Shown here piece after piece: positions 27,037 through 36,652 of a stretch of DNA of 64,000 bases; within the stretch, counting starts at the first letter, position 1; every line of letters starts with the position of its first letter. The stretch lies in contig NZ_UAWH01000014.1 of assembly GCF_900447045.1 (NCBI RefSeq), positions 62,001 to 126,000 on the forward strand. Reading direction: 5' to 3'. The notes beneath the pieces are model-generated. The model saw only the letters and a list, made by a program, of their open reading frames with translations, had not been told where the DNA came from and made no database searches. The position numbers were made by a program, and so were the translations under genes. The DNA is from Clostridium paraputrificum. Lineage in GTDB: Bacteria > Bacillota > Clostridia > Clostridiales > Clostridiaceae.

Positions 27037-28104
27037 ATGTCATACAAATTATTAATTATAAATCCAGGCTCAACTTCAACTAAAATTGGAGTGTATGAAG
27101 ATGAAAAGGAATTATTTGAAGAAACTCTTAGACACTCAACAGAAGAAATAGCAAAATATGATAGCATATATGCGCAAAGAGGGTTTAGAAAAGAAGTTAT
27201 TTTAAATGTTCTAAAAGAAAAGAACTTTGATATAAAGACTTTAGATGCAGTAGTAGGTAGAGGGGGAATGCTTAAGCCAATTCCAGGTGGTACTTATGCT
27301 GTAACTGAAGAATTATTAGAAGACTTAAAGGTTGGAGTTCAAGGACAACACGCTTCCAACTTAGGTGGAATATTATCTAATGAAATAGCAAAAGAAATAG
27401 GAGTACCAGCGTTTATAGTTGATCCAGTTGTTGTTGATGAATTAGAAGATATAGCAAGATATTCAGGTGTTCCAGAACTACCAAGAAAGTCAAAATTCCA
27501 TGCTTTAAATCAAAAAGCTGTAGCAAAGAGATATGGAAAAGAAAGTGGAAAAGGATATGAAAATCTAAATCTTATAGTTGTACACATGGGTGGAGGAGTT
27601 TCTGTTGGGGCTCATAACCATGGTAGAGTTGTGGATGTAAATAATGCATTAGATGGAGAAGGAGCTTTTTCTCCAGAAAGAGCAGGTACAGTACCAGCTG
27701 GAGATTTAGTTAAGCTTTGTTTTAGCGGTAAGTATACTGAAAAAGAGGTTTATAGCAAGTTAGTTGGTAATGGTGGATTAAATGCATATGCTAACACTAA
27801 CGATATGAGAGATGTATTAAAAATGATAGATGAAGGCAGTGAAGAAGCAAAGGAGTTATTTAGTGCGTTTATTTATCAAGTTGGAAAAGATATTGGAGCT
27901 ATGGCAACTGTCTTAGAAGGTAAGGTTGACCAAATAGTTTTAACAGGAGGAATAGCATATTCTCCAGTAGTTACTGAAGCTATAAAGAAAAGAGCTGGAT
28001 GGATAGCTGGAATAACAATTTATCCAGGTGAAGATGAATTACTTGCTTTAGCACAAGGAGCTATAAGAGTTCTTAGTGGGGAAGAAGAGGCGAAGGTTTA
28101 CTAA
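27037..28104 (+). CDS. buk: Butyrate kinase
   Basis: A 355-residue enzyme of the acetate kinase/sugar kinase fold that turns butyryl phosphate and ADP into butyrate and ATP. Seen: the N-terminal phosphate motif [36 protein letters not shown] near residues 180-200, [12 protein letters not shown], and [13 protein letters not shown] near 295-307. GGAGG precedes the ATG. Forms the ptb-buk operon, ended by a terminator at 28125. Together they identify a butyrate producer. Confidence 0.96.
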   Translation: MSYKLLIINPGSTSTKIGVYEDEKELFEETLRHSTEEIAKYDSIYAQRGFRKEVILNVLKEKNFDIKTLDAVVGRGGMLKPIPGGTYAVTEELLEDLKVGVQGQHASNLGGILSNEIAKEIGVPAFIVDPVVVDELEDIARYSGVPELPRKSKFHALNQKAVAKRYGKESGKGYENLNLIVVHMGGGVSVGAHNHGRVVDVNNALDGEGAFSPERAGTVPAGDLVKLCFSGKYTEKEVYSKLVGNGGLNAYANTNDMRDVLKMIDEGSEEAKELFSAFIYQVGKDIGAMATVLEGKVDQIVLTGGIAYSPVVTEAIKKRAGWIAGITIYPGEDELLALAQGAIRVLSGEEEAKVY

Positions 28105-28124
28105 AATAAATTATTACTTATAGA

Positions 28125-28153
28125 AGAAGCTTGTTTTAAACGAGCTTCTTTTT
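28125..28153 (+). terminator. Terminator of ptb-buk
   Basis: AGAAGCTTG 28125-28133 pairs with CGAGCTTCT 28141-28149 (one G-U), followed by T's. Confidence 0.87.
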
Positions 28154-28316
28154 GTTTTTAAGAACTTAAAAACTTAAGAAGTTAAGAAGTAATAGTAAAA
28201 ATGCGGTGTTGAACGGATTTTGACGAGATAAATTCTAATTAGAAATAATTTATTCGTTAATAATACAATGAATAAATTTGTGATAAAATTAAGATAAAAA
28301 ATATTGAGGTGAGTTT

Positions 28317-29147
28317 ATGAGAACATCTATGAATATTCAAAACAAATTGACTATGTTATCAGAGATGAGAAATGATTCGAAGTTTCAGATTTTAGAATTT
28401 GATCGTTTAGAAGGAGCAACAGATGTTGGAACAGCTCTTGGATTACAAATAATGAATGACAGTGGAATAAAGCTGAGACAAGTTAGAATTATTCTTGAGG
28501 ATAGTTCAGTAAAGCTTGAATCAGGCGCGTTAAGTTATATGAAGGGTGAAATAGAAATAAAGACTAAAACAGGTGGAGTAGTTGGATTAGGGAAAAAGTT
28601 TTTAAATAGTAAGTTGACAGGTGAAACTATGTTTAAACCAACCTATGAAGGAACAGGTGAAATATTTTTAGAGCCGTCATTTGGACATTTTGCCTTAATA
28701 GAATTAGAAGATGAAGAAATTATAGTTGATGATGGATTGTTTTATGCTTGTGAAGAAGATGTTGAAGTTGGGGCAGCCATGCAAAAAAGTGTTTCTTCAA
28801 TGTTATTCGGAAATGAAGGAATATATCAAACAAGTATTTCTGGAAGTGGAATAGTTGTATTAGAGATTCCTGTACCGGAGTCAGAAATTTTTAAATGTAA
28901 ATTATTTAATGATACCTTAAAGGTAGATGGTAATTTTGCTGTATTAAGAACTAGTAATATTAAGTTTACTGTAGAAAAATCATCTTCTTTAATAGGAAGT
29001 GTTACTAATGGTGAAGGGTTATTAAATGTATATAGTGGAACAGGAGAGGTATGGTTATTACCAACGATGAGTATTTATCAAGATTTAAGGTTAGAAGGAT
29101 TAAACTCTTTAGCTAATCCAGAGGGCAGTAGGAATACAGAAGTATAA
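28317..29147 (+). CDS. AIM24 family protein
   Basis: A 276-residue protein of the AIM24 (TraT/RAP-fold) family, whose bacterial members have no established biochemical role. Seen: an all-beta, Gly-rich pattern with family-like motifs LESGALSYMKGEIEI near residues 60-74, GTGEIFLEPSFGHFALIEL near 115-133 and GEGLLNVYSGTGEVWLLP near 235-252. No signal peptide or membrane helix. GAGGTGAG precedes ATG 28317. It stands between ptb-buk and a TrpR-like gene and has 210 bp of leader containing an inverted repeat (AATTTATTC 28247-28255 with GAATAAATT 28270-28278). Confidence 0.85.
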   Translation: MRTSMNIQNKLTMLSEMRNDSKFQILEFDRLEGATDVGTALGLQIMNDSGIKLRQVRIILEDSSVKLESGALSYMKGEIEIKTKTGGVVGLGKKFLNSKLTGETMFKPTYEGTGEIFLEPSFGHFALIELEDEEIIVDDGLFYACEEDVEVGAAMQKSVSSMLFGNEGIYQTSISGSGIVVLEIPVPESEIFKCKLFNDTLKVDGNFAVLRTSNIKFTVEKSSSLIGSVTNGEGLLNVYSGTGEVWLLPTMSIYQDLRLEGLNSLANPEGSRNTEV

Positions 29148-29174
29148 AATAAATCTTGCTTTAACTATATGAAG

Positions 29175-29203
29175 TTGTGAATTGTAAAAGCTTAGAGTAT
29201 AAT
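29175..29203 (+). promoter_or_regulatory. Probable promoter for the YerC/TrpR-like gene
   Basis: TTGTGA 29175-29180, 17-bp spacer, TATAAT 29198-29203. Confidence 0.75.
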
Positions 29204-29235
29204 TAACTAGTATATTATTCTAAGGAGTGAATAAA

Positions 29236-29535
29236 ATGAGTGAGATAAACTCAAAGATAAAAAGTAAAGAGATGGATTTGTTTTTTGAAGCTATACTCAA
29301 ACTTGAAAATTTAGAAGAGTGTTATAATTTTTTTGAGGATGTTGCAACCATAAATGAAGTAAAATCCTTAGCACAAAGAATGCATGTGGCTAAGCTGTTA
29401 AATGAAAAAAAGACATATACAGAGATAGTTGAAATAACAGGAGCAAGTACTGCTACTATAAGTAGGGTAAATAGATGTTTAAATTATGGTAGCGATGGCT
29501 ATAGTTTATTACTTGAAAGAATAAGAAAAGACTAG
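29236..29535 (+). CDS. YerC/YecD family TrpR-like DNA-binding protein
   Basis: A 99-residue protein of the Trp-repressor-related YerC family. Helix-turn-helix region: VKSLAQRMHVAKLLNEKKTY then TEIVEITGASTATISRVNR (about residues 40-80), which matches the TrpR fold. Its regulon and effector are not known. AAGGAG precedes ATG 29236, preferred over GTG 29227, which sits within the Shine-Dalgarno region. glmM starts 89 bp downstream with its own promoter. Confidence 0.87.
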   Translation: MSEINSKIKSKEMDLFFEAILKLENLEECYNFFEDVATINEVKSLAQRMHVAKLLNEKKTYTEIVEITGASTATISRVNRCLNYGSDGYSLLLERIRKD

Positions 29536-29543
29536 GAATAGTG

Positions 29544-29572
29544 TTGCCAATATTGAGGGCAATGATTATACT
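29544..29572 (+). promoter_or_regulatory. Promoter for glmM
   Basis: TTGCCA 29544-29549, 17-bp spacer, TATACT 29567-29572, 53 bp before the glmM start codon. Confidence 0.75.
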
Positions 29573-29624
29573 AAATTATAGAAACTTAAGAAATTAGAGT
29601 ACTTTTAATGAAAAGAGGTAAATT

Positions 29625-30974
29625 ATGAGTAGAATGTTTGGAACAGACGGAGTAAGAGGTATTGCAAATACTGAATTGGATGCAAGGCTAGCTTATAATT
29701 TAGGAAGAGCTGGTGCGTATGTTTTAACTGAGGGTGCACATAAGCCAAAGATATTAGTAGGTAAAGATACAAGAATATCAGGGGATATGTTAGAAGCAGC
29801 TTTAGTTGCAGGAATACTATCAGTAGGAGCTGAAGCAGTTGTTTTAGGAGTAGTACCAACACCAGCAGTAGCACATTTAACTAGAGAATATGGAGCAGAT
29901 GCAGGGGTAATGATTTCAGCATCACATAATCCTGTTGAGTATAATGGAATAAAGTTCTTTGATGATAAGGGATATAAATTATCTGATGAATTAGAAGATG
30001 AAATTCAAAGAGTTATTGAAAGTGATTTTGAAGGTGTTCCAAGTCCTGTAGGAACACAATTAGGAAGAGAAATAATAGAAGTTGGAGCATTAGACGATTA
30101 TATAGAGTTTGCGAAAAATACTATACCGTTTAAATTAAATGGCTTAAAGGTTGCTTTAGATTGTGCAAATGGAGCTTCATATATGTCATCAGTTAGAGCA
30201 TTTAGGGAATTAGGTGCAGATGTATATGTAATAAATGATAATCCGGATGGGACTAACATTAATGAGAAATGTGGCTCTACACATCCAGAAGAATTAATGG
30301 AGTATGTAGTTAAAAAGGGATGCGATATAGGATTTGCATTTGATGGAGATGCAGATAGATGCTTAGCAGTAGATGAAAAAGGAAATTTAATAAATGGTGA
30401 TTTCATCCTTGCTATATGTGGAAAGCACTTAAAGGAAATTAATAGATTGAAAGACAATACTTTAGTAGTTACAGTAATGAGTAATTTAGGATTAGATATT
30501 GCATGTAATGAATTAGGAATGAATACATTAAAAACTAAGGTTGGAGACAGATATGTATTAGAAGAAATGATTAAAGGAAAATATGTTTTAGGTGGAGAAC
30601 AATCTGGACATATTATATTCTTAGATTACAATACAACTGGAGATGGCTTAGTTACGGCTCTTCAAATAGCATCAATAGTTAAGAAAGAAGGAAAGACATT
30701 AAGTGAACTTTGTTCAATAATGAAAGAACTTCCTCAAGTGTTAGCTAATGCAACTGTACCTAACAATAAGAAAAATATTTATTTGGAAGATAAAGAAATA
30801 CAAGATGAAATAAATAGAATAGAAGAATTATTACATGGAAAAGGAAGAGTTTTAATAAGGCCTTCAGGAACAGAACCTTTAGTAAGAGTGATGCTAGAGG
30901 GAGAAAATCAAACTGAAATTGATGAATTAGCCCATAATTTAGCTAATATGATTGAAGAGAAGAGTAGTAAGTAA
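29625..30974 (+). CDS. glmM: Phosphoglucosamine mutase
   Basis: A 449-residue enzyme converting glucosamine-6-phosphate to glucosamine-1-phosphate for UDP-GlcNAc and peptidoglycan. Seen: [11 protein letters not shown] at the N-terminus, catalytic phospho-Ser 100 in [12 protein letters not shown], the metal loop [14 protein letters not shown] near residue 245, GGEQSGHII near 325, and the phosphate-binding [15 protein letters not shown] near 405. GAGG precedes the ATG. In many Firmicutes it belongs to cdaA-cdaR-glmM and binds CdaA; here it is separate and has its own promoter. It feeds from GlmS, encoded 17 kb away. Confidence 0.97.
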   Translation: MSRMFGTDGVRGIANTELDARLAYNLGRAGAYVLTEGAHKPKILVGKDTRISGDMLEAALVAGILSVGAEAVVLGVVPTPAVAHLTREYGADAGVMISASHNPVEYNGIKFFDDKGYKLSDELEDEIQRVIESDFEGVPSPVGTQLGREIIEVGALDDYIEFAKNTIPFKLNGLKVALDCANGASYMSSVRAFRELGADVYVINDNPDGTNINEKCGSTHPEELMEYVVKKGCDIGFAFDGDADRCLAVDEKGNLINGDFILAICGKHLKEINRLKDNTLVVTVMSNLGLDIACNELGMNTLKTKVGDRYVLEEMIKGKYVLGGEQSGHIIFLDYNTTGDGLVTALQIASIVKKEGKTLSELCSIMKELPQVLANATVPNNKKNIYLEDKEIQDEINRIEELLHGKGRVLIRPSGTEPLVRVMLEGENQTEIDELAHNLANMIEEKSSK

Positions 30975-30998
30975 AAAAAGTTAAATAAGTAGAATTGT

Positions 30999-31036
30999 AA
31001 ACCGTGCTTTATGATTAAATGAAGTACGGTTTTTTA
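30999..31036 (+). terminator. Terminator of glmM
   Basis: AAACCGTGCTT 30999-31009 pairs with AAGTACGGTTT 31022-31032 (one G-U), ending in TTTTTT. Confidence 0.9.
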
Positions 31037-31290
31037 TTGTATTGCTTTGATAGAAAGTTTGACTATATAGCAGATTTAACAAAATCAGAAAAGAAGTTTA
31101 ACTAAATGGTAATAAAGTTGCAAAAGTAATAATATTATAATAAAAAAGATATATAAATATTTAACTATAATACAAATAAGTATGTGATTAATTGATGAAT
31201 TGTCAAAAAACAATTAATTATATCTAAAGAAATCTTAAAAGATAAAATAAGAATAGGATTTCACTAACAAATTTATAAAAGTAAATTTGA
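31037..31290. other. AT-rich intergenic region with no gene seen
   Basis: About 250 bp of very AT-rich DNA between the glmM terminator and the ilv promoter. I see no reading frame with a ribosome-binding site and no strong fold on either strand. Confidence 0.6.
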
Positions 31291-31294
31291 TTCA

Positions 31295-31323
31295 TTGACA
31301 ATACATGGATGAAATAGTAAAAT
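31295..31323 (+). promoter_or_regulatory. Promoter of the branched-chain amino-acid operon
   Basis: Consensus TTGACA 31295-31300, 17-bp spacer, TAAAAT 31318-31323. Transcription would begin near 31330, about 320 nt before ilvH. Confidence 0.88.
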
Positions 31324-31350
31324 TTTATCAACAAAACATTTATGGAAATT

Positions 31351-31600
31351 AATCGCTATGAAGGAGACGTTTATTTAAGCAAGAAGGTTTCAGAGAGTCG
31401 ATGGTAGGTGCGAATCGATACTTTATTTAAATAATTATCACTCCAGAGCTGAATCCAGAAAGTTCTTTTAGAATGAGTAAGCGATATCCGGTGTGCATCC
31501 GTTATATGCAAGGGTTTGTTGGAACCTAGTGATATTATATTTCAGGCGGATTTTTATCCCACCTCTTATGGTTCATATCATTAAGGGTGGGTATTTTTAT
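31351..31600 (+). ncRNA. T-box leader with ATC (isoleucine) specifier
   Basis: The long leader shows T-box landmarks. AGAGAG near 31391 is followed by a GATGGTAGGTGCGAATC block (31399-31416), matching the Stem I terminal region. ATC at 31437-31439 directly before ACTCCAGAGC occupies the specifier position. GAGTAAGCG, then a CCGG...CCGTTAT block (31474-31505), corresponds to the stem III region. TGGAACC at 31520-31526 is the antiterminator bulge segment. A terminator stem CCCACC/GGTGGG (31558-31591) with a T-rich tail precedes ilvH. Uncharged tRNA-Ile would favour readthrough. The antiterminator block departs from the AGGGTGGTACCGCG norm. Confidence 0.82.
31556..31598 (+). terminator. Regulated terminator of the T-box leader
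   Basis: CCCACC 31558-31563 pairs with GGTGGG 31586-31591 around a long loop and is followed by TATTTTTAT. This is the off-state hairpin of the T-box switch. Confidence 0.75.
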
Positions 31601-31650
31601 ACCTTTTATCTAGTATTATTGGGGATATATTTTAATAAGGAGGAGGCTAT

Positions 31651-32151
31651 ATGGAACAAAGGCATGTGTTATCTGTTTTGGTAAAAAACTCATCAGGAGT
31701 TTTAAGTAGAGTTTCTGGATTATTTTCAAGGAGAGGCTATAACATAGATAGTCTAACTGTAGGAAGAACAGAAGATGAAAAAATCTCAAGGATGACTATT
31801 GCGATAGTTGGGGACAATGACACTTTAGAACAAGTGAAAAAACAATTAGATAAGCTTGAGGATGTAATCAAGGTCATCGACTTAAAAAGCGGAAATTCTG
31901 TGTATAGAGAACTTGTTTTGATTAAAGTTAAAGCAGATGCTGAAAAGAGAGCGGCAATTAATGAAATAGTTACTATTTTTAGAAGTAAGATTATTGATGT
32001 GTCAGTAGATACTCTAACTATAGAATTAACAGGTGACGAGAGTAAGATAACAGCATTAATAAAACTTATGGAAGAGTATGGAATACAAGAGTTGGTAAGA
32101 ACAGGGGTAACAGCTCTTGAAAGAGGGGACAAAAATATAAGGAATCATTAA
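31651..32151 (+). CDS. ilvH: Acetolactate synthase small (regulatory) subunit
   Basis: A 166-residue ACT-domain protein that binds the IlvB catalytic subunit and gives valine feedback control. Seen: the N-terminal ACT domain, LSVLVKNSSGVLSRVSGLFS RRGYNIDSLTVG-like pattern over residues 7-40, and a second ferredoxin-like domain in about 80-155 (ELVLIKVKADAEKRAAINE). GGAGGAGG precedes ATG 31651. First gene of the eight-gene operon. Unusually, it is separated from ilvB by six genes. Confidence 0.96.
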   Translation: MEQRHVLSVLVKNSSGVLSRVSGLFSRRGYNIDSLTVGRTEDEKISRMTIAIVGDNDTLEQVKKQLDKLEDVIKVIDLKSGNSVYRELVLIKVKADAEKRAAINEIVTIFRSKIIDVSVDTLTIELTGDESKITALIKLMEEYGIQELVRTGVTALERGDKNIRNH

Positions 32152-32179
32152 TTAGCAATAAATAAAGGGGGCATTATAT

Positions 32180-33775
32180 ATGGGGCAGAGAAAGATTGAT
32201 ATATTTGATTCCACCTTGAGAGATGGGGCACAAGGTCAAGGAATATCTTTCTCTCTAGAGGATAAGTTAAAAATAGTTAGGGTACTAGATGATTTAGAAG
32301 TTACCTATATTGAGGCTGGAAATCCAGGATCTAACCCTAAAGATATGGAGTTTTTTAAGAGATTAAAGGGCGAAAGACTTAAGAATTCTAAAATAGTGGC
32401 TTTTGGTTCTACTAGAAGACCTAATACCGAAGTAGGTGAAGATAAAAATATAAAAAATTTATTGTTGGCTGAAACTTCAGTCGTTACTATATTCGGTAAG
32501 TCATGGGACTTCCAAGTGAAGGAAATATTAAAAACATCTCTAGATGAGAATTTAAATATGATTGGGGACACAATTAAATATCTGGTAAGTAAAAATAAAG
32601 AAGTGATATTTGATGCAGAACATTTTTTTGACGGATATAAGCAAAATAAAGAGTATGCAATTTCAACAGTAAAGATAGCTGCTGAAGCGGGGGCAAAATC
32701 AGTAGTTTTATGTGATACAAATGGGGGAACTTTACCAGACGAGATAAGAAATATTACTAAAGAGGTAGTAAATATAATAGGGGGCAACGTAGGTATACAT
32801 TGTCATGATGATATGGGGATGGCGGTAGCTAATTCAATCGTGGCAGCACAAGTTGGGGCTAATCAAATTCAAGGAACTTTCATTGGTATAGGTGAAAGAT
32901 GTGGTAATGCAAATCTAAGTACAATCATCCCAACATTAAAGTTGAAAATGGGTTATAGGGTTATTGATGATAATAACCTTTCTAAACTTACAACCGTTGC
33001 TAGATTCATAGCTGAAATTTCAAATATAACATTACAAGATGAAGCACCTTATGTAGGAGGATCAGCCTTTGCTCATAAGGGAGGAATGCATATAGATGCT
33101 GTTTGTAAGGCACCTAAGTCTTATGAACATATTAAACCAGAGTTAGTAGGAAATAAGAGAAGATTTTTGATATCTGAAGTTAGTGGTAAAAGTACTGTAT
33201 ATTCAGAAGTTCAAAAGATATTTCCTAATATATCTAAAGATAGTGAAGAAGTTAAGAAGATTACAAATAAATTGAAGGAATTAGAATATGAAGGATATCA
33301 ATTTGAAGGTGCTGAGGGTACTGTAGAACTGGTAATGAGAAAAATTATAGGAAAATATAAACCGTTCTTTAAGTTGAATTACTTTAAAGTATTTTCAGAA
33401 CAACCTTCTTGGGATAAAGAGTTTAGTTCTTCTGTAATGATAAATATAACAGTTGATGGGAAAGAAGAGATGAATGCAGCAATAGGTGATGGGCCTGTAA
33501 ATGCATTAGACAAAGCTTTAAGAAAAGCATTAGATGTATTCTATCCACAATTACAAGATGTAAGGCTTGTTGACTATAAAGTAAGGGTTTTAGATTCTGA
33601 GAGTGCTACAGGCGCAAAAGTAAGAGTATTAATAGAGTCTACTGATGGGGTAGAAAATTGGAGTACAGTTGGGGTGTCAAGAGATGTAATTCAAGCAAGT
33701 TGGATAGCTCTAGTGGATTCTATTGAATATAAGCTTATAAAAGATATTGAAAGAAAAGCAAGAACATATTTTTAA
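32180..33775 (+). CDS. cimA: (R)-citramalate synthase
   Basis: A 531-residue enzyme condensing pyruvate and acetyl-CoA to citramalate, which enters isoleucine synthesis without threonine. Seen: the HMGL-like barrel motif [20 protein letters not shown] near residues 7-26, [10 protein letters not shown], the [13 protein letters not shown] metal motif near 206-218, [18 protein letters not shown], and a C-terminal leucine-A-type regulatory domain (about 395-531). The overall length and N-terminal pattern with [10 protein letters not shown] match citramalate synthase of the long clostridial type and not 2-isopropylmalate synthase. Isoleucine is the likely feedback inhibitor. leuC starts 16 bp after the stop. 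Confidence 0.9.
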   Translation: MGQRKIDIFDSTLRDGAQGQGISFSLEDKLKIVRVLDDLEVTYIEAGNPGSNPKDMEFFKRLKGERLKNSKIVAFGSTRRPNTEVGEDKNIKNLLLAETSVVTIFGKSWDFQVKEILKTSLDENLNMIGDTIKYLVSKNKEVIFDAEHFFDGYKQNKEYAISTVKIAAEAGAKSVVLCDTNGGTLPDEIRNITKEVVNIIGGNVGIHCHDDMGMAVANSIVAAQVGANQIQGTFIGIGERCGNANLSTIIPTLKLKMGYRVIDDNNLSKLTTVARFIAEISNITLQDEAPYVGGSAFAHKGGMHIDAVCKAPKSYEHIKPELVGNKRRFLISEVSGKSTVYSEVQKIFPNISKDSEEVKKITNKLKELEYEGYQFEGAEGTVELVMRKIIGKYKPFFKLNYFKVFSEQPSWDKEFSSSVMINITVDGKEEMNAAIGDGPVNALDKALRKALDVFYPQLQDVRLVDYKVRVLDSESATGAKVRVLIESTDGVENWSTVGVSRDVIQASWIALVDSIEYKLIKDIERKARTYF

Positions 33776-33791
33776 GGGGGATGATTTACAA

Positions 33792-35051
33792 ATGGGAATG
33801 ACAATGACACAAAAAATATTAGCAGCACATGCAGGATTAGATAGTGTAAAGGCAGGACAATTAATTGAAGCTAAACTTGATTTAGTGTTAGGTAATGATA
33901 TCACAACACCAGTTGCAGTAACAGAGTTTAAGAAATTTGGTGTTGATAAAGTATTTAGCAAGAGCCAAATAGCTATTGTTCCAGACCACTTTACTCCGAA
34001 TAAGGATATAAAGGCTGCAGAACAAGTTAAATATATAAGAGAATTTGCTAAAGAAAAGGAAATTGAAAATTTCTTTGAGGTTGGTGAAATGGGGATAGAG
34101 CATTGTTTAATTCCTGAAAAAGGACTAGCTGTAGCAGGAGATGTAGTAATTGGTGCAGATTCTCACACTTGTACTTATGGTGCATTAGGAGCATTTTCAA
34201 CAGGAATTGGTTCTACAGATATGGCAGCTGGAATGGCTACAGGACAATGTTGGTTTAAGGTTCCATCGGCGATTAAATTTGTGTTGAAGAATAAACCAGC
34301 TAAATGGGTAAGCGGTAAGGATATTATCTTACATATCATTGGAATGATAGGTGTAGATGGTGCTTTATATAAATCAATGGAATTTGTAGGAGATGGATTA
34401 GAATATCTTTCTATGGATGATAGATTTACAATGGCTAATATGGCTATTGAGGCAGGTGGAAAAAACGGAATTTTTCCTGTAGATGAAAAAACAGAAGAAT
34501 ATTTAAAAGAGCATGCTTCAAGGGAATGGAAAAAGTATGAAGCTGATAGTGATGCAGAATATGATGAGGTTTATGAAATTGATTTAAGTACTTTAAGACC
34601 AACAATTTCTTTCCCTCATTTACCAGATAACACAAGAACTATAGATAATGTGGGAGATGTAAATATAGATCAAGTAGTTATAGGGTCTTGTACAAATGGT
34701 AGAATGTCAGATTTAAGAGTAGCAAGAGACATAATGAAAGGTAAGAAAGTTAAGAAGGGAATAAGATGCATAGTGTTCCCGGGAACTCAAAAAATATATC
34801 TTCAAGCATTAGAAGAAGGAATTATAAAAGATTTAGTAGAAGCAGGAGCTGTAGTTTCAACTCCAACATGTGGTCCATGTTTAGGTGGTCATATGGGAAT
34901 CCTAGCAGCTGGTGAAAGGGCTGTTTCAACAACTAATAGAAACTTTGTAGGAAGAATGGGTCATGTAGAATCAGAAGTTTATCTAGCAAGTCCAGCTGTG
35001 GCAGCTGCATCTGCAATAACAGGAAAGATTACAGATCCAGAGTTAGTATAA
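33792..35051 (+). CDS. leuC: 3-isopropylmalate/citramalate dehydratase large subunit
   Basis: A 419-residue aconitase-family iron-sulfur hydro-lyase subunit. It isomerises 2-isopropylmalate and, by the same chemistry, citramalate. Seen: cluster ligands Cys 300 in [11 protein letters not shown], and Cys 360 and Cys 363 in [13 protein letters not shown], plus [20 protein letters not shown] near residues 124-143. ATG 33792 is chosen because AAGGGGGATG lies just upstream; an in-frame ATG at 33747 inside cimA has no ribosome-binding site. The shorter, 419-residue form is the archaeal/clostridial type, often with broad substrate range. leuD follows. Confidence 0.93.
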   Translation: MGMTMTQKILAAHAGLDSVKAGQLIEAKLDLVLGNDITTPVAVTEFKKFGVDKVFSKSQIAIVPDHFTPNKDIKAAEQVKYIREFAKEKEIENFFEVGEMGIEHCLIPEKGLAVAGDVVIGADSHTCTYGALGAFSTGIGSTDMAAGMATGQCWFKVPSAIKFVLKNKPAKWVSGKDIILHIIGMIGVDGALYKSMEFVGDGLEYLSMDDRFTMANMAIEAGGKNGIFPVDEKTEEYLKEHASREWKKYEADSDAEYDEVYEIDLSTLRPTISFPHLPDNTRTIDNVGDVNIDQVVIGSCTNGRMSDLRVARDIMKGKKVKKGIRCIVFPGTQKIYLQALEEGIIKDLVEAGAVVSTPTCGPCLGGHMGILAAGERAVSTTNRNFVGRMGHVESEVYLASPAVAAASAITGKITDPELV

Positions 35052-35064
35052 GGGGGAGTTTGAA

Positions 35065-35550
35065 ATGAAAGTAACAGGAAAAGTTTTTAAGTATGGCGAT
35101 AATGTAGATACAGATGTAATAATTCCAGCAAGATATTTAAATACTTCAGTGCATAAAGAACTTGCTGCACACTGTATGGAAGATATAGATAAAGAGTTTG
35201 TTAAGAATGTGGAAGATGGAGATTTTATTGTAGCAAATAAAAATTTTGGTTGTGGATCTTCACGAGAACATGCACCTATAGCTATAAAGGCAGCAGGGGT
35301 TAGCTGTGTAATAGCTTCAACTTTTGCAAGAATATTCTACAGAAATGCCATTAATATAGGATTACCTATTTTAGAATGTGATGAGGCTGTTAAGGCAATA
35401 GATAATGGAGATAAGCTAGAGGTTGACTTCTCTACAGGAGTAATTAAAAACCTAACTAAGAATGAAGAATATAAGGGAGAACCATTCCCAGAGTTTATGC
35501 AAAATATAATAGATAATGACGGATTAATTGGATATATAAGAAATAAATAA
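35065..35550 (+). CDS. leuD: 3-isopropylmalate/citramalate dehydratase small subunit
   Basis: A 161-residue swivel-domain partner of LeuC. Seen: [17 protein letters not shown] near residues 10-26 and the substrate-binding loop [19 protein letters not shown] near 57-75. AGGGGGAG precedes ATG 35065. It lies 13 bp after leuC and 16 bp before the leuB start codon. Confidence 0.95.
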   Translation: MKVTGKVFKYGDNVDTDVIIPARYLNTSVHKELAAHCMEDIDKEFVKNVEDGDFIVANKNFGCGSSREHAPIAIKAAGVSCVIASTFARIFYRNAINIGLPILECDEAVKAIDNGDKLEVDFSTGVIKNLTKNEEYKGEPFPEFMQNIIDNDGLIGYIRNK

Positions 35551-35566
35551 ATTGGGGGTTAAAAAA

Positions 35567-36649
35567 ATGAAATATCATATAGCAGTTATACCTGGAGATG
35601 GTATTGGACCGGAGGTAGTAGAATCAACTATTAAAGTTTTAAATGCAGTAGGAGAAAAATTTGGTCATAGATTTGATTATGAATATTTATTGGCAGGGGG
35701 ATGTGCAATAGATAAAACAGGCAATCCTTTACCTCAAGAAACAATAGATGCATGTAAGAAAAGCGATGCTGTATTACTGGGGGCAGTAGGAGGGCCAAAG
35801 TGGGATAATCCAACAGCTAAAGTAAGGCCTGAACAAGCTTTGTTAGGTTTAAGAGGTGGGCTTGGACTTTATTGTAACTTAAGACCAGCATTGTTATATG
35901 CACCACTTAAAGATGCGTCACCATTAAAGGAAAGCATAATTGGTGATGGTATAGATGTACTTGTGGTAAGAGAATTAACTGGTGGAATTTACTTTGGAGA
36001 TAGAGGACAAACTACTGTAGATGGAATTCCTGCAGCATATGATACTGAAAGATATAACGGAGAAGAGGTTAGAAGAATTGCTAAAATTGCTTTTGACTCA
36101 GCAATGAAGAGAAAGAAGAAGGTAACTTCAGTAGATAAAGCAAATATACTTGAAAGCTCAAGGTTATGGAGAAGAATTGTGGAAGATGTAGCTAAGGATT
36201 ATCCGGAAGTAGAATTAAATCACTTATATATTGATAATGCAGCAATGCAAATGGTAAGAGATCCAAGACAATTTGATGTAATAGTTACTTCAAATATGTT
36301 TGGAGATATATTATCAGATGAAGCAAGTATGGTAACAGGATCTATTGGTATGCTTCCATCAGCATCATTAGGGAAAAATAGTTTTGGTATGTATGAACCT
36401 ATACATGGAAGTGCACCTGATATTGCAGGTAAAGGAATTGCAAATCCTCTTGCTACAATACTTTCAGGAAGTATGATGCTTAAGCACACATTTAAACTAG
36501 ACGATGAGGCTGCATTAATAGATAAGGCTGTTTTAAGAGTTTTAGAATCAGGATATAGAACAGGAGACATAATGAGTGAAGGTATGAAACTTGTTGGTAC
36601 TGAAGAAATGACAAAGTTAGTTTTAAGTGAGATAGAAAAGGGGATGTAA
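35567..36649 (+). CDS. leuB: 3-isopropylmalate dehydrogenase
   Basis: A 360-residue NAD-dependent oxidative decarboxylase of the isocitrate/isopropylmalate family; in this operon it probably also acts on 3-methylmalate from the citramalate route. Seen: [12 protein letters not shown] near residues 8-19, [13 protein letters not shown] near 134-146, [14 protein letters not shown], and the [27 protein letters not shown] stretch near 240-266, with NAD-site [17 protein letters not shown] 35567 is preferred over TTG 35552, since GGGGG 35554-35558 serves the ATG. ilvD follows 3 bp later. Confidence 0.95.
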   Translation: MKYHIAVIPGDGIGPEVVESTIKVLNAVGEKFGHRFDYEYLLAGGCAIDKTGNPLPQETIDACKKSDAVLLGAVGGPKWDNPTAKVRPEQALLGLRGGLGLYCNLRPALLYAPLKDASPLKESIIGDGIDVLVVRELTGGIYFGDRGQTTVDGIPAAYDTERYNGEEVRRIAKIAFDSAMKRKKKVTSVDKANILESSRLWRRIVEDVAKDYPEVELNHLYIDNAAMQMVRDPRQFDVIVTSNMFGDILSDEASMVTGSIGMLPSASLGKNSFGMYEPIHGSAPDIAGKGIANPLATILSGSMMLKHTFKLDDEAALIDKAVLRVLESGYRTGDIMSEGMKLVGTEEMTKLVLSEIEKGM

Positions 36650-36652
36650 AAT

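Noticed and set aside
28164..28187. Repeated ACTTAA units after buk
   Set aside because: Three short imperfect copies in AT-rich DNA; no flanking unit structure of a CRISPR or tandem repeat.
31493..31684. 63-codon plus-strand frame in the ilv leader
   Set aside because: It lies across the T-box antiterminator and terminator, has no ribosome-binding site, and overlaps the ilvH start. The RNA structure explains the sequence better.
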